Assembly (NCBI RefSeq): GCF_023821985.2
Contig: NZ_CP098805.1
Coordinates: 1,240,001 to 1,304,000 of the forward strand
Source of the DNA: Dyadobacter chenhuakuii
Lineage (GTDB): Bacteria > Bacteroidota > Bacteroidia > Cytophagales > Spirosomataceae
DNA length: 64,000 nucleotides
Reading direction: 5' to 3'
Shown in pieces: positions 52,882 to 62,096 of this stretch; the stretch's first letter is position 1, and each line of letters opens with the position of its first letter. The notes below the pieces were generated by a model. The model made no database searches. It was not told the origin of the DNA and was given only the letters and a program-made list of their open reading frames with translations. A program made the position numbers and the translations under genes.

Positions 52882-54188
52882 TACATTATAGTTCTGTGCG
52901 TATCGAAATTTTCAAGATAATCGTGCACGCGTTTCAGGAAAAGTCCGCCCAGCGAGCCGTCCACAACGCGGTGGTCATACGAATGTGAGATGAACATCAG
53001 GCTGCGAATGCCGAGCAAATCGCCTTGCGGCGTTTCAATCACGGCCGGTTTCTTTTTTATTGCACCAAAAGCCATGATCGCAACCTGCGGCTGAACGATA
53101 ATCGGCGTGCCCATCAGATTGGCGAATGCGCCAATATTGGAAATCGTGTAAGTCCCGCCAGCGAGATCGTCGGCCTTCAACTTGTTCTCCCGCGCTCTCT
53201 TGGCGAGATCATTTACTTTTCTTGCCAATCCAGGCAGATCATACTGGTCTGCGCGATGGATAACCGGGACAATGAGGTTTCCATCCGGCAGAGCTACGGC
53301 CATGCCAATGTTAATTTCCTTCTTTTTAATGATCCGGTCGCCATCCACTGAAATATTGATCATCGGATAATCTTTGATCGCCTTTACGACAGCTTCAATC
53401 AAAATAGGGGTAAAGGTGATGCTGTCGCCCGTTTTCTTTCTATACTCAGCCTTTGTATGCTCCCGCCATTGAACCACCGGCGTCATATCGGTCTCAATAA
53501 AGGAAGTAACATGCGCCGAAATTCGCTTCGACTCAACCATCCGCTGCGAGATCATCTTCCGCATCCGGTCCATTTCAATGATCTCGTTGCTGCCGTTCAG
53601 TGAAGTTGCAATTGGCATTGCCGTTGCAGCAGGCTTTTTGCGGTTATCCAGAAAGGAAATAATATCGTTTTTGGTGACCCGGTTTTCCATGCCCGTTCCC
53701 GGAATGGTGGCCAGCTCCGTTTCCGTGATGTGCTCTTCACGCGCAATGCTCAGAACCAGGGGGGAATAGAATGCATTGTTTTCCGGGCTATTTTTGGCAT
53801 ATTCCAGCGTAGGCTGTGCCTTTCTGGTAAGCACTTCCTCATATTCCTTTTCCAATACAGCCGCCGTTGCTTCCACCTCTGATGCGGCGCTAAAGGGCTC
53901 ATGGACAGGTTGATCCACTGGCTGCTGATCGCTTTCATCCACATCATTCTCCACTTCAATCTTTGCAACCGGGCTTCCTATGGGCACAACGTCGTTTTCA
54001 GCAACAAGCCATTCCGTAAGCACGCCGGAAAAAGGGCAGGGGACTTCCGTATCCACTTTGTCCGTGGCAACCTCCAATATCGAATCATCCACCGAAACCT
54101 TATCACCTGCTTTTGCAAGTAAATGAAGGACAGTGCATTCCATAATACTTTCGCCCATTGGAGGCATTACCATTTCAACTATTTTCAT
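52881..54188 (-). CDS. Dihydrolipoamide acyltransferase (E2) of a 2-oxo acid dehydrogenase complex
   Basis: A 435-residue E2. The N-terminal lipoyl domain carries the lipoyl Lys in EVATDKVDTEVP near residue 46. A linker rich in Glu/Gln follows, then the E1/E3-binding domain near residues 140-175 (YSPLVLSIAREEHI). The catalytic domain ends with HSYDHRVVDGSLGGLFLKRV (HxxxDG, near residues 404-420). It transfers an acyl group from lipoyl to CoA; the length and lipoyl domain resemble branched-chain or pyruvate E2. No E1 or E3 gene is adjacent, so it must work with subunits encoded elsewhere. Confidence 0.92.
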   Translation of the reverse strand: MKIVEMVMPPMGESIMECTVLHLLAKAGDKVSVDDSILEVATDKVDTEVPCPFSGVLTEWLVAENDVVPIGSPVAKIEVENDVDESDQQPVDQPVHEPFSAASEVEATAAVLEKEYEEVLTRKAQPTLEYAKNSPENNAFYSPLVLSIAREEHITETELATIPGTGMENRVTKNDIISFLDNRKKPAATAMPIATSLNGSNEIIEMDRMRKMISQRMVESKRISAHVTSFIETDMTPVVQWREHTKAEYRKKTGDSITFTPILIEAVVKAIKDYPMINISVDGDRIIKKKEINIGMAVALPDGNLIVPVIHRADQYDLPGLARKVNDLAKRARENKLKADDLAGGTYTISNIGAFANLMGTPIIVQPQVAIMAFGAIKKKPAVIETPQGDLLGIRSLMFISHSYDHRVVDGSLGGLFLKRVHDYLENFDTHRTIM

Positions 54189-54248
54189 AACTGGTATCTT
54201 TCATTCGCGGCAGCTTATTTTGTTGCCGAATGTATATTAATGTTCTTC

Positions 54249-55520
54249 TCAGCCTTTGACGGCAAGATTGGTTTTCAAAATGGTTTTGCGCAACAAATTC
54301 AGTGCATAAGAAGCGGTAAGCTCAATGTTGATCTTCCGGTTGTTGCGCAAGGTAAGTAATTGGGTGAATGTTTCCTCCGGTGTCGCGCAGGCAATCCAGA
54401 CGGTTCCAACCGGCTTCTCGGCCGTGCCTCCATCCGGTCCGGCAATGCCCGTTGTGGAAATCGCGAATGTGGTGTTTAGCACTTTGCGGGCGCCCTCGGC
54501 CATTTCTCGCGCTGTCTGCTCACTTACCGCCCCGAATGCTTCCAATGTCTGAGGTGAAACGCCGAGCACATTCATTTTGACCTCATTGCTGTAACTCACC
54601 ACCGAACCCAGAAAATATTGCGAAGCGCCCGGCACACTCGTGATTTGGTTGGCAACAAAACCGCCCGTGCAGCTTTCCGCCGTTCCTACTGTCGCGTTGT
54701 GCTGAACAAGTAACGATCCGATCACTGTTTCCAGTTCATCCGTATCAAATCCGAAAACCCATTCTTCAATATACGGCATCAGTAACGCAACCTGCTCCGC
54801 CAGGTCGGCATCCAGCTGGGCCTGGTCTGTTCCGGTGCCCGTCAGGCGCAGCTTAACCTGCCCGAAGTGAGGCAGATATGCCAGTTTTATATGTTCAGGA
54901 AGGGCGTCCTCCCAAGGTGCGATCGTTTCGGCCAGAAAAGATTCTCCTATGCCGATCGTCCGCACCGATTTATGTTGAATAATGTTTGAAACAAATCTTG
55001 ATTTCAGTCTGGGGAGGATCTCAAACTCCATCAGGCTCTTCATCTCGTATGGCACGCCGGGCAGCGAAACGTAAATTACATCGTCTTTTTCAAACCACAT
55101 TCCCGGCGCGGTTCCCCAGAGATTTGGAACGTAGGTACAATTTTTGGGAAGTGCAGCCTGCTGGATGTTCAGCTCAGTCATGGCGCGTCCGCGTTTTGCG
55201 AAAAACGCCGTGATCAGTTCCAGTGCCTCCTGGTTGATTTCAAGTTCAGTCCCAAAATATTCGCAAAATGTATGCTTGGTAATGTCATCGCGGGTAGGGC
55301 CGAGGCCTCCCGTCACAATAATAACGTTCACCCGCTGGCTGGCTGCCGAAAAGGCATCCAGTATGTCGGCTTTGTTATCTCCAACCGAAGTCTTTCTAAC
55401 CGGCCGAATGCCTATATCAGTCAGTTGAGAGCCAATCCATTGCGTATTCGTATCCGTAATTTGTCCAAAAAGGATTTCATCACCGATCGTTAAAATTTCA
55501 GCCCGGATTATGGGAGCCAT
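54249..55520 (-). CDS. cinA: CinA-family protein (NMN deamidase-related, two domains)
   Basis: A 423-residue protein. The N-terminal MoCF/COG1058 domain has TIGDEILFGQITDTNTQWI and VTGGLGPTRDDITKHTF, which fit ADP-ribose pyrophosphatase/NMN-related enzymes. The C-terminal CinA domain from about residue 260 has VGTAESCTGGFVANQITSVPG with the catalytic Ser/Lys region and ISTTGIAGPDGGTAEKPVGT. It removes amide from nicotinamide mononucleotide and clears related nucleotides. It is 60 bp upstream of the E2 gene on the same strand, so a longer shared transcript is possible. Confidence 0.93.
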   Translation of the reverse strand: MAPIIRAEILTIGDEILFGQITDTNTQWIGSQLTDIGIRPVRKTSVGDNKADILDAFSAASQRVNVIIVTGGLGPTRDDITKHTFCEYFGTELEINQEALELITAFFAKRGRAMTELNIQQAALPKNCTYVPNLWGTAPGMWFEKDDVIYVSLPGVPYEMKSLMEFEILPRLKSRFVSNIIQHKSVRTIGIGESFLAETIAPWEDALPEHIKLAYLPHFGQVKLRLTGTGTDQAQLDADLAEQVALLMPYIEEWVFGFDTDELETVIGSLLVQHNATVGTAESCTGGFVANQITSVPGASQYFLGSVVSYSNEVKMNVLGVSPQTLEAFGAVSEQTAREMAEGARKVLNTTFAISTTGIAGPDGGTAEKPVGTVWIACATPEETFTQLLTLRNNRKINIELTASYALNLLRKTILKTNLAVKG

Positions 55521-55626
55521 AGTTTGAAATTGGTTGATTAAGACCGTTATTTTCCCAAAAATAAGTAAAATTAATCGTTATTGAGTACGTTTAGAGCGTA
55601 GTCAGAATTTAACAAACACAATCGTA

Positions 55627-56352
55627 ATGAATCACAAAATCTTAGCAATATTAATATTTTCACTCCTGGCAGCGACTAATTCGCAGGCCCAGTTCAACTT
55701 AGGAAAAGTGCTGGATAAGGTGAGCGGGAAATCGGATGGACTTGGTGAAAATGAAATCGTATCGGGTTTGAAAGAGGCCTTGAATGTCGGGATTAGTAAT
55801 GGTTCTGCGGAAGCTTCCAAAGTGGATGGTTTTTTCAAAAATGAGCTGATCAAAATTGCCGTTCCTCCGGAAGCGCAGAAAGTGGCAGAGACATTAAGGA
55901 AGATGGGACTGGGAGATCAGGTGGATAAATTCACATTATCACTCAATCGCGCAGCAGAAGATGCCGCAAAGAAATCAAAACCTATTTTTGTAAAGGCCAT
56001 TACGTCCATGACCGTTCCTGATGCACTGGGCATATTAAAAGGCCAGGACGATGCGGCAACGCAATATTTGAAGAAGACGACGAATGAAGATTTGTATAAA
56101 ACCTTCTTTCCTGTTGTAGACTCTACGCTCAATCTGAACAAGGCGACGGACTATTACAAGGAAATCGTTGACACTTATAACAAAATTCCCTTGGTGAAGA
56201 AAGTGAATCCGGATTTGAAAGGTTATGCTACGCAAAAGACTATCGACGGGTTATACATTTTGATCGCACAGGAAGAGAAGAAAATCCGCGAAGACCCGAA
56301 GGCACGTGTTACTGATCTTTTGAAAAAGGTGTTCAAGCAGGCAGCAAAGTAA
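55627..56352 (+). CDS. DUF4197 domain-containing exported protein
   Basis: A 241-residue protein with a signal peptide (AILIFSLLAATNSQAQ). It matches DUF4197 over its length: LKEALNVGISNGSAEASKVDGFFKNELIKI, PIFVKAITSMTVPDALGILKGQDDAATQYLK and KVNPDLKGYATQKTIDGLYILIAQEEKKIR. The protein is largely helical, periplasmic or a possible lipoprotein-like envelope component, and its role is unknown. It lies 59 bp upstream of gldC on the same strand and is divergent from cinA. Confidence 0.88.
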   Translation: MNHKILAILIFSLLAATNSQAQFNLGKVLDKVSGKSDGLGENEIVSGLKEALNVGISNGSAEASKVDGFFKNELIKIAVPPEAQKVAETLRKMGLGDQVDKFTLSLNRAAEDAAKKSKPIFVKAITSMTVPDALGILKGQDDAATQYLKKTTNEDLYKTFFPVVDSTLNLNKATDYYKEIVDTYNKIPLVKKVNPDLKGYATQKTIDGLYILIAQEEKKIREDPKARVTDLLKKVFKQAAK

Positions 56353-56411
56353 TCTTTCAGAACTATAAATTTCCTCAATTGGTTACTTTTGTCTAAATAT
56401 TAACACCTCAT

Positions 56412-56753
56412 ATGAAAAAATCGGAAATACATTTTAGTGTTGAACTCGACGACAAGAACATACCGGAAAAGATTTTTTGGAATGCGACAGACAACCCCAA
56501 CGAAGGCATCAATGACACCCGCGCCATCGCCATCGCCGTTTGGGATCATTACCACAGAGGCACATTAAAAATCGACCTTTGGACCAAGGATATGGAAGTT
56601 TTCGAAATGAAACGCTTCTACATCGAACTCATGAGCGGCATCGCGGATACGTTGCTGACTGCGACAAATGACAATGTAATGGCAGATGCGATTGAAGGGG
56701 TTTGTGAGACATTGAGCAAGAAACTCGATGAGGAGATGAAGGCTGCTAAGTAG
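56412..56753 (+). CDS. gldC: Gliding motility protein GldC
   Basis: A 113-residue soluble protein matching GldC from end to end: SEIHFSVELDDKNIPEKIFWNATD, TRAIAIAVWDHYHRGTLKIDLWTKDMEV and a Lys-rich helical end. GldC supports gliding of Bacteroidota and stabilises the Gld/T9SS apparatus in the cytoplasm or envelope. The other gld genes (B, K, L, M, N) are not in the window, which is normal because they lie in separate loci. Its presence is one of the better taxonomic markers here. Confidence 0.93.
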   Translation: MKKSEIHFSVELDDKNIPEKIFWNATDNPNEGINDTRAIAIAVWDHYHRGTLKIDLWTKDMEVFEMKRFYIELMSGIADTLLTATNDNVMADAIEGVCETLSKKLDEEMKAAK

Positions 56754-57090
56754 GGCGTTTGCGGTCGTGTCTTCGACCGCCCGGTTCGCTCGGGTTTGGT
56801 GGTCGTGTCTTCGGCCGCCCGGCGGCCCGGTCCGCTCAGACTGACAGGGCGTTGTGGTTCGCTCAGGCTTGGTGGTTGTGTCTTCGGCTCCGCTCAGACT
56901 GACAGGGCGTTGTGCATGTGTCTTCGGTCGTCCGATTCGCTAGACTTACAAAGTGGCTTCGCAGTTCGCAATTGCCCTGTCACCCTGAGCGGAGCCGAAG
57001 GGCAAGCACAACGGCACCTGCGAGCGGAGCCCAAAGGCAACCACCCCTGTCACCCTGAGCGGACCGGGCCGCCCGGCGGCCGAAGGGCGC
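56754..57090. repeat. Nested inverted repeats of a REP-like family between gldC and an MmcQ-like gene
   Basis: The outer arms, 56810-56848 and 57046-57084, are 39 nt long and match at 36 positions. The inner arms, 56883-56908 and 56974-56999, match at 24 of 26. The shared core is CTGTCACCCTGAGCGGA, and GCCGCCCGGCGGCC is a small GC-rich palindrome in the outer arms. There are additional degenerate copies at 56761-56800 and 56920-56945. No gene is supported in this stretch; apparent frames are artefacts of the repeats. The family is the same as the one at 49.9-50.1 kb. Confidence 0.85.
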
Positions 57091-57447
57091 TCACTCACCA
57101 TTTAACGTGGCCTGATCCTTCTTCGGCAAACTCTTAACTATCAAATCATAAGAGTCCTTCACCCAGCCAAACAACGTCTCACTAGGAATGTTACCGGTGA
57201 CGTAGACCGTGTTCCAGTGCTTCTTATTCATATGATATCCGGGCTTTACGTCCGGATATTTTTCTCTTAGCTCTTCTGCTTTTTCGGGATCGCATTTGGC
57301 GTTGAACTGGTGGGACGCTGAGTCTATGGGGGTAAGGAGGAATACTTTGCCTTTTACCTTGAATACGAGTGTATCCGGGCCGAAGGGCAGTTCCTCTGTT
57401 ACGCCTGGGAGTTGCAGGCAAAAGTCTCTCAGCGATTCCAGGTTCAT
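57091..57447 (-). CDS. MmcQ/YjbR-family DNA-binding-like protein
   Basis: A 118-residue protein of the MmcQ/YjbR fold (double-wing-like). It begins MNLESLRDFCLQLPGVTEELPFGPD, with DTLVFKVKGKVFLLTPI, followed by the conserved GYHMNKKHWNTVYV and the C-terminal WVKDSYDLIVKSLPKK. Family members bind DNA or act with mitomycin resistance or SAM-related genes; most are uncharacterised. It overlaps the next gene upstream by 4 bp, so the two are coupled. It ends 1 bp from the repeat region. Confidence 0.88.
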   Translation of the reverse strand: MNLESLRDFCLQLPGVTEELPFGPDTLVFKVKGKVFLLTPIDSASHQFNAKCDPEKAEELREKYPDVKPGYHMNKKHWNTVYVTGNIPSETLFGWVKDSYDLIVKSLPKKDQATLNGE

Positions 57448-57623
57448 CTTGTTAATGCTCTAACGATCATAATGATAACGCAAATTAAAAACATGACGAT
57501 GGAGATGCGGTTAATGCCATGCATCATGCGGAGGTTAAAGGAATCGGGGGCATTGGGATCCCTTTTTTTGAAGACGCGAAAGAAGTAACCAAACACGTCG
57601 CCTAATTGAAAGTATCTTTTCAT
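57444..57623 (-). CDS. Small DUF6728-type single-span membrane protein
   Basis: The frame opens at 57650 but the probable start is ATG 57623 (MKRYFQLGDVFGYFFRVFKK), giving 59 residues. A single membrane helix, ISIVMFLICVIIMIVRAL, occupies the C-terminus. It resembles small Bacteroidota proteins annotated as DUF6728. The function is unknown. It is coupled to the MmcQ-like gene by a 4-bp overlap and lies 32 bp after the ispG stop. Confidence 0.7.
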   Translation of the reverse strand: MKRYFQLGDVFGYFFRVFKKRDPNAPDSFNLRMMHGINRISIVMFLICVIIMIVRALTR

Positions 57624-57655
57624 AAATTTTGCTGTTTCTATCTTTATCAACCCTG

Positions 57656-59665
57656 CTAAACCAATATTTCACGCTCGTCCGGCTCGATCCAGCGACCGTC
57701 TTCCCGAATTAACCCGATCAATTCTTCTACTGCTTTCGCCGCAGTTACTGATCTTTTGATAACTTCCTGACCACGATACAAAGCAATTTTATCTTTTCCC
57801 ATACCCACGTATCCGTAATCCGCATCGGCCATTTCACCTGGTCCGTTTACAATGCAGCCCATAATGCCGATTTTCACGCCTTTCAAATGTTCGGTGTGCT
57901 TGCGGATCATGGCTGTTGTTTCCTGTAAGTCAAACAGCGTTCGTCCGCAGGATGGGCAGGAAATGTATTCTGTTTTCGACATCCGGGTTCTGGCGGCTTG
58001 CAAAATGCCGAATGCTATGCTGTTGAATGAGGCGGCTACTTTCAGCTTATCTGTGTGATTGATGTGCATTGGGAAAGACGGCTGTAACAACACGCCATCG
58101 CCAAAACCATCAACGAGGAAACCACCAACGTCCGTAGCTGAATATAATGTAAGCTCATCGCCCGAATCGGTTGCGTACTCGCGCTGGACGACTACCGGGA
58201 TTTTAATTCCCTTTTCAACCAGCTTATAAAAGAACCGGCGCAGTTCCGGCATTGCATGTGCGTTGCCGGTGTGTATCAGCAGGACAATGTTGGTCGCCTC
58301 TCTGATATTTTCCAGCAGCGCATCATTCAGTGAATGTATGGTGCCTTTGATAAAATTCAACTGCGTTGAAACGAGTGTCTTATCGGTTTCAAGCCAATGT
58401 TCTGCGTCGAAAAGCGGAAATTTGTTTGCAGCATTTTCATGTTGTTGCCATTGCTCAAAATCCAGGATCTCACGCAAGCCGTTTGGTAGCATGAACGGAA
58501 TAGGGTTTTTTCCGGAATATATAAAATCAGCTCCCTGATCGTTCATTGCCCATTTATCCGGCACTGGCAAAAAGAAATGTCCGATGCTTTTCAGGTTTTC
58601 GAGCTGGGTAACTTCGATATTGGAATAATCCGCAATCACACGCGGCACATTCAAATGACCGAAATTATAAACCTCTCTTGTATCCCTTCTTGTGTATTGA
58701 AATGGATTGATAGGGCAAGATTCAACCGGCTCTATGAAATCGTGAGGTGTTCTGTTAGCATAGCGCTGGATTAATGCACGAGCCACAGGCGCTTCTTTTT
58801 CAGGCGCTTCGGTTAATGAAACACGGACCGTATCTCCCAAGCCATCTTCCAGTAATGTGCCAATTCCAACAGCCGACTTAATCCGGCCATCTTCTGCTTC
58901 GCCTGCTTCTGTTACGCCAAGGTGCAACGGATAAGGCTTTAAGCCTTCTTCGTCCAAACGCTGCACAAGCAACCGATATGCTTCCACCATCACTTGCGTG
59001 TTGCTGGATTTCATGGAAAGCGCAATGTTGAAATAATTGAATTCTTCACAGATCCGTAGAAATTCCAACGCCGATTCCACCATACCCAGTGGTGTGTCGC
59101 CATAACGGCTCAGTATCCGGTCTGAAAGTGAGCCGTGATTTGTGCCAATGCGCATCGCTGTGCCATATTCCTTGCATATGCGCACCAGCGGGATGAATTT
59201 TTCACGGATCCGTTCCAATTCAGCGGCATAGGAAGCATCGGTGTAGTCAATGACTTCAAAACGCTTGCGATCGGCGTAATTTCCAGGATTGATCCTTACT
59301 TTTTCTACAATCCTTGCTGCCAGTTCGGCTGCATTGGGTGTGAAATGTATGTCGGCAATGAGCGGAACATTGATACCAAGCTTGCGCAGGCCGTTCCGGA
59401 TGTTTTCAAGATTTTGCGCTTCCTTCACACTGGGCGCCGTAATACGCACATATTCGCAGCCCGAATCCACCATTCTGATCACCTCATCAATAGATCCTTG
59501 CGTATCCATTGTATCCACCGTCGTCATTGACTGAACGCGAATGGGATAGTCGGAACCCATAGGCAGGTCGCCGATATTAATGGTGATCGTTTCGCGTCTT
59601 TTATATGCTGTCAGAGAAGGACAGTAAAGATTTGTCGTTTTTTCAGAAGCTGTAACTACTGCCAT
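57656..59665 (-). CDS. ispG: 4-hydroxy-3-methylbut-2-enyl-diphosphate synthase IspG, long form
   Basis: A 669-residue IspG (GcpE) of the large type found in Bacteroidota, Chlamydiae and plants. The TIM-barrel N-terminus has YPIRVQSMTTVDTMDTQGSI and IADIHFTPNAAELA, an insert of about 250 residues follows, and the [4Fe-4S] Cys ligands lie in YISCPSCGRTLFDL and IGIMGCIVNGPGEMADADYG. It converts MEcPP to HMBPP in the MEP isoprenoid pathway with ferredoxin-type electron donors, several of which are in the window. The gene starts with ATG; the long first residues before MAVVT could shift. Confidence 0.95.
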   Translation of the reverse strand: MAVVTASEKTTNLYCPSLTAYKRRETITINIGDLPMGSDYPIRVQSMTTVDTMDTQGSIDEVIRMVDSGCEYVRITAPSVKEAQNLENIRNGLRKLGINVPLIADIHFTPNAAELAARIVEKVRINPGNYADRKRFEVIDYTDASYAAELERIREKFIPLVRICKEYGTAMRIGTNHGSLSDRILSRYGDTPLGMVESALEFLRICEEFNYFNIALSMKSSNTQVMVEAYRLLVQRLDEEGLKPYPLHLGVTEAGEAEDGRIKSAVGIGTLLEDGLGDTVRVSLTEAPEKEAPVARALIQRYANRTPHDFIEPVESCPINPFQYTRRDTREVYNFGHLNVPRVIADYSNIEVTQLENLKSIGHFFLPVPDKWAMNDQGADFIYSGKNPIPFMLPNGLREILDFEQWQQHENAANKFPLFDAEHWLETDKTLVSTQLNFIKGTIHSLNDALLENIREATNIVLLIHTGNAHAMPELRRFFYKLVEKGIKIPVVVQREYATDSGDELTLYSATDVGGFLVDGFGDGVLLQPSFPMHINHTDKLKVAASFNSIAFGILQAARTRMSKTEYISCPSCGRTLFDLQETTAMIRKHTEHLKGVKIGIMGCIVNGPGEMADADYGYVGMGKDKIALYRGQEVIKRSVTAAKAVEELIGLIREDGRWIEPDEREILV

Positions 59666-59738
59666 GGAGTTGTTATGATATTGGCAAAGGTCTTAAAACA
59701 AAAACACAATTGGAATTACAATCGTGCATTTTAATGCC

Positions 59739-60821
59739 TCAGTTTTCGATCCGCGTTCCTGAATCAACTGTGATGATGTAACTTTTTCCGCCTTGTTTTT
59801 CGATGGCTTCGGCCACCTCCTCGGCTTGCGTGGGCGCATATACAAACATGCAGCCACCACCGCCCGAGCCATTGATCTTGCCGCCTAATGCACCCGCCGA
59901 TAAAGCTGCATTCATCATGCGTTCTATCTTGGGCGTTGATGTCCTTTTATGGTCGCGCAGGTTTTTGTAATGTTTATATAAAAGTCCGCCAAAATGTTTG
60001 TCAAACTCCTCATTAACAGGACTATTAATGCTTTGTGTTAACAGCACTTTACCTTCCAGAAGTATGTCGCGGTCTTCGAGATTGGCTTTTAAAAGGCTCA
60101 GCTCATCGTCGGTCAGCTTTGATTGGTATTCAGCAGCTTTTTCAAAAGGCGTGCTAAAAATGGAAAATTCAGGGTCGTAGTTCGTGACTTTTTTGATCAC
60201 ATCTTCCATTCCATAACGGCAGCGCGCGAGGATGCCTAATGTGTCTTTTGCCTCCATAGAATCACCCAAAACGAATGTTCCCAAAGTCGGTGTTAGCGCT
60301 TCAACATGAATGATTGGCGTTGATTCCAGGTAAATCACATTGCCGATGGCCGTAGAATAATGGTCCATCATGCCGCCGGGTTCGCCAAATTCTAGCACTT
60401 CGGCTGCATTGGCAATTTCTCCCAATTCTTTTTGAGAAAAACCAACCGGCTTATCGCTCATTTTATCCAGAAAATGCGCCCAGGAAACGATCAATGCCGA
60501 TGAGCTCGACGTTCCGGAATTGATCGGAATGTTGCCGTGTATGACACATTCAAAACCTTTTGAAAAAGTTAAACCCTTTCGTTTTAAAACATTAATGGTG
60601 CTGCGGAAATAGTCCCGCTGCACCACGTATGGAAATGTATCGTTTAGAGAAAACTCCTCTTTCAGCCCAAGATCGGGCAAATGCAGGATGATTTTGTCAT
60701 CATCCCGATAGCGCCCGTCGATGCTGATCCGGCGGGAAATGGCCGCTGCAATGACAGGCAATCCAAGATAATCCTGATGTTCACCAAATAAACATATACG
60801 GCCCGGAGTCGAAATCTTCAT
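59739..60821 (-). CDS. GHMP-family sugar kinase (galactokinase-like)
   Basis: A 360-residue kinase. The first motif is CLFGEHQDYLGLPV near residues 11-24, similar to the galactokinase GEHTDYN box. The ATP loop is PINSGTSSSSALIVS near residues 94-108, and the third motif GALGGKINGSGGGGCMFVY lies near the end. It should phosphorylate a hexose at C1. Galactose, GalNAc or another sugar are all possible; the neighbours (MFS sugar carrier and GH109-type enzyme) favour an N-acetylgalactosamine or related amino-sugar role. Confidence 0.82.
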   Translation of the reverse strand: MKISTPGRICLFGEHQDYLGLPVIAAAISRRISIDGRYRDDDKIILHLPDLGLKEEFSLNDTFPYVVQRDYFRSTINVLKRKGLTFSKGFECVIHGNIPINSGTSSSSALIVSWAHFLDKMSDKPVGFSQKELGEIANAAEVLEFGEPGGMMDHYSTAIGNVIYLESTPIIHVEALTPTLGTFVLGDSMEAKDTLGILARCRYGMEDVIKKVTNYDPEFSIFSTPFEKAAEYQSKLTDDELSLLKANLEDRDILLEGKVLLTQSINSPVNEEFDKHFGGLLYKHYKNLRDHKRTSTPKIERMMNAALSAGALGGKINGSGGGGCMFVYAPTQAEEVAEAIEKQGGKSYIITVDSGTRIEN

Positions 60822-60824
60822 GAA

Positions 60825-62042
60825 CTACCAGCTTTTCTTTTTATGGCCTACGAGACCGAAATAAAGGATAAAAATATACAACGGAACCATGATCCAGTAA
60901 GCCTGCTGTGTGCTTTTGATTGAATCGGCAATGCCGCCGTAAACCAATGGCATCACCGCACCTCCGGAAATCCCCATTACCAGTAATGCAGACGCTATTT
61001 TGGTAAACTTACCCAGTCCGCTCAATGCCAAAGGCCATAGTGCAGGCCATATCACCGCATTGGCAAAACCTAAAATTGCAATGCAAAGCACTGATGCAAA
61101 GCCGGTTGTAAAGATTGCAGCAATGGTTACTACCATTCCGAGAACGGCCGAAAACATCAGATATGCCTGCTGAGATACATATTTAGGAATCAAAACAATG
61201 CCCAAAACATAGCCAAACATCATCCCACCCAATGTATATGTTCCAAAAAGCCTCGCTTCCTCTTCTGCGAAACCGAGCGAAACACCGTAATTAATGATCG
61301 TATCCCCCGCAATTACTTCAACACCTACATAACAAAACAATGCGATCACGCCCAACACAAGGTTAGGAAACTGGAAAACGCTCGTTTTTTCTACAACCGG
61401 TGCTGATCCAACCGGCGCTTCCTCTTCCTCACTTACTTCCACCAAGCCTTTGGACATGCGGATCAAAATCGCCAAACCGACCAGAATCGCGGTCAAAACG
61501 AGATAAGGAACAACCACTTTGTCAAGCTCTTCCTGTGGGTCTGTTGAACTTGCACCGGATAAGAGCAATTTACCGATGATCACCTGGCTCAGGATCCCTG
61601 CCGATTTGTTTGCAATTCCCATGATACTGATCCGCTGAGCAGCACTTTCGCGTGGTCCCAGGATCGTTGCATAAGGATTGGAAGATGTTTGCAAAACCGT
61701 CAGACCGATCCCGATCGTGAAAAGTCCCACCAAGAATACCGGATAGGAAGCCATTTCAGCGGCTGGAATGAAGATCAGCGTTCCCGCCGCCATCACAAGC
61801 AGGGCCAGCGACATTCCGTTTTTGAAACCCGTCTTTTTTACAACATAAGAACAGGGGATCGCCATGATCGTGTAGGAAATGAAAAAGGCGAATGTTACCA
61901 GGTAGGAACTGGTGTTATCAAGGGAAAATGCTTTTTTGAAAAAGGTAATTAATGTGCCGTTTACCCAGGTGATGAAACCCATCACAAAGAATATAACGCC
62001 AATCATAAAGAGAGGGCCAAGGTAGCTTTTTTTGTTGTCCAT
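60825..62042 (-). CDS. Sugar MFS transporter (FucP/GluP family)
   Basis: A 405-residue membrane protein with about 12 helices. It has the FucP/glucose-galactose permease features GVIFFVMGFITWVNGTLITFFKKAF near the start, LQTSSNPYATILGPRESAAQRISIMGIANK near residues 116-145 and IWPALWPLALSGLGKFTKIASALLVMG in the second half. It imports a hexose or fucose with protons. It is 3 bp upstream of the sugar kinase gene on the same strand, so carrier and kinase are co-expressed. Confidence 0.9.
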   Translation of the reverse strand: MDNKKSYLGPLFMIGVIFFVMGFITWVNGTLITFFKKAFSLDNTSSYLVTFAFFISYTIMAIPCSYVVKKTGFKNGMSLALLVMAAGTLIFIPAAEMASYPVFLVGLFTIGIGLTVLQTSSNPYATILGPRESAAQRISIMGIANKSAGILSQVIIGKLLLSGASSTDPQEELDKVVVPYLVLTAILVGLAILIRMSKGLVEVSEEEEAPVGSAPVVEKTSVFQFPNLVLGVIALFCYVGVEVIAGDTIINYGVSLGFAEEEARLFGTYTLGGMMFGYVLGIVLIPKYVSQQAYLMFSAVLGMVVTIAAIFTTGFASVLCIAILGFANAVIWPALWPLALSGLGKFTKIASALLVMGISGGAVMPLVYGGIADSIKSTQQAYWIMVPLYIFILYFGLVGHKKKSW

Positions 62043-62096
62043 TTAGGTTTAAATTAATTGGTAAGGGTTATGCAGTTTAAAAATGAAAAATAGCTG

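Noticed and set aside
56796..57137. 113-codon frame in the repeat region after gldC
   Set aside because: It lies in the nested inverted repeats and overlaps the MmcQ-like gene end; its composition follows the repeats.
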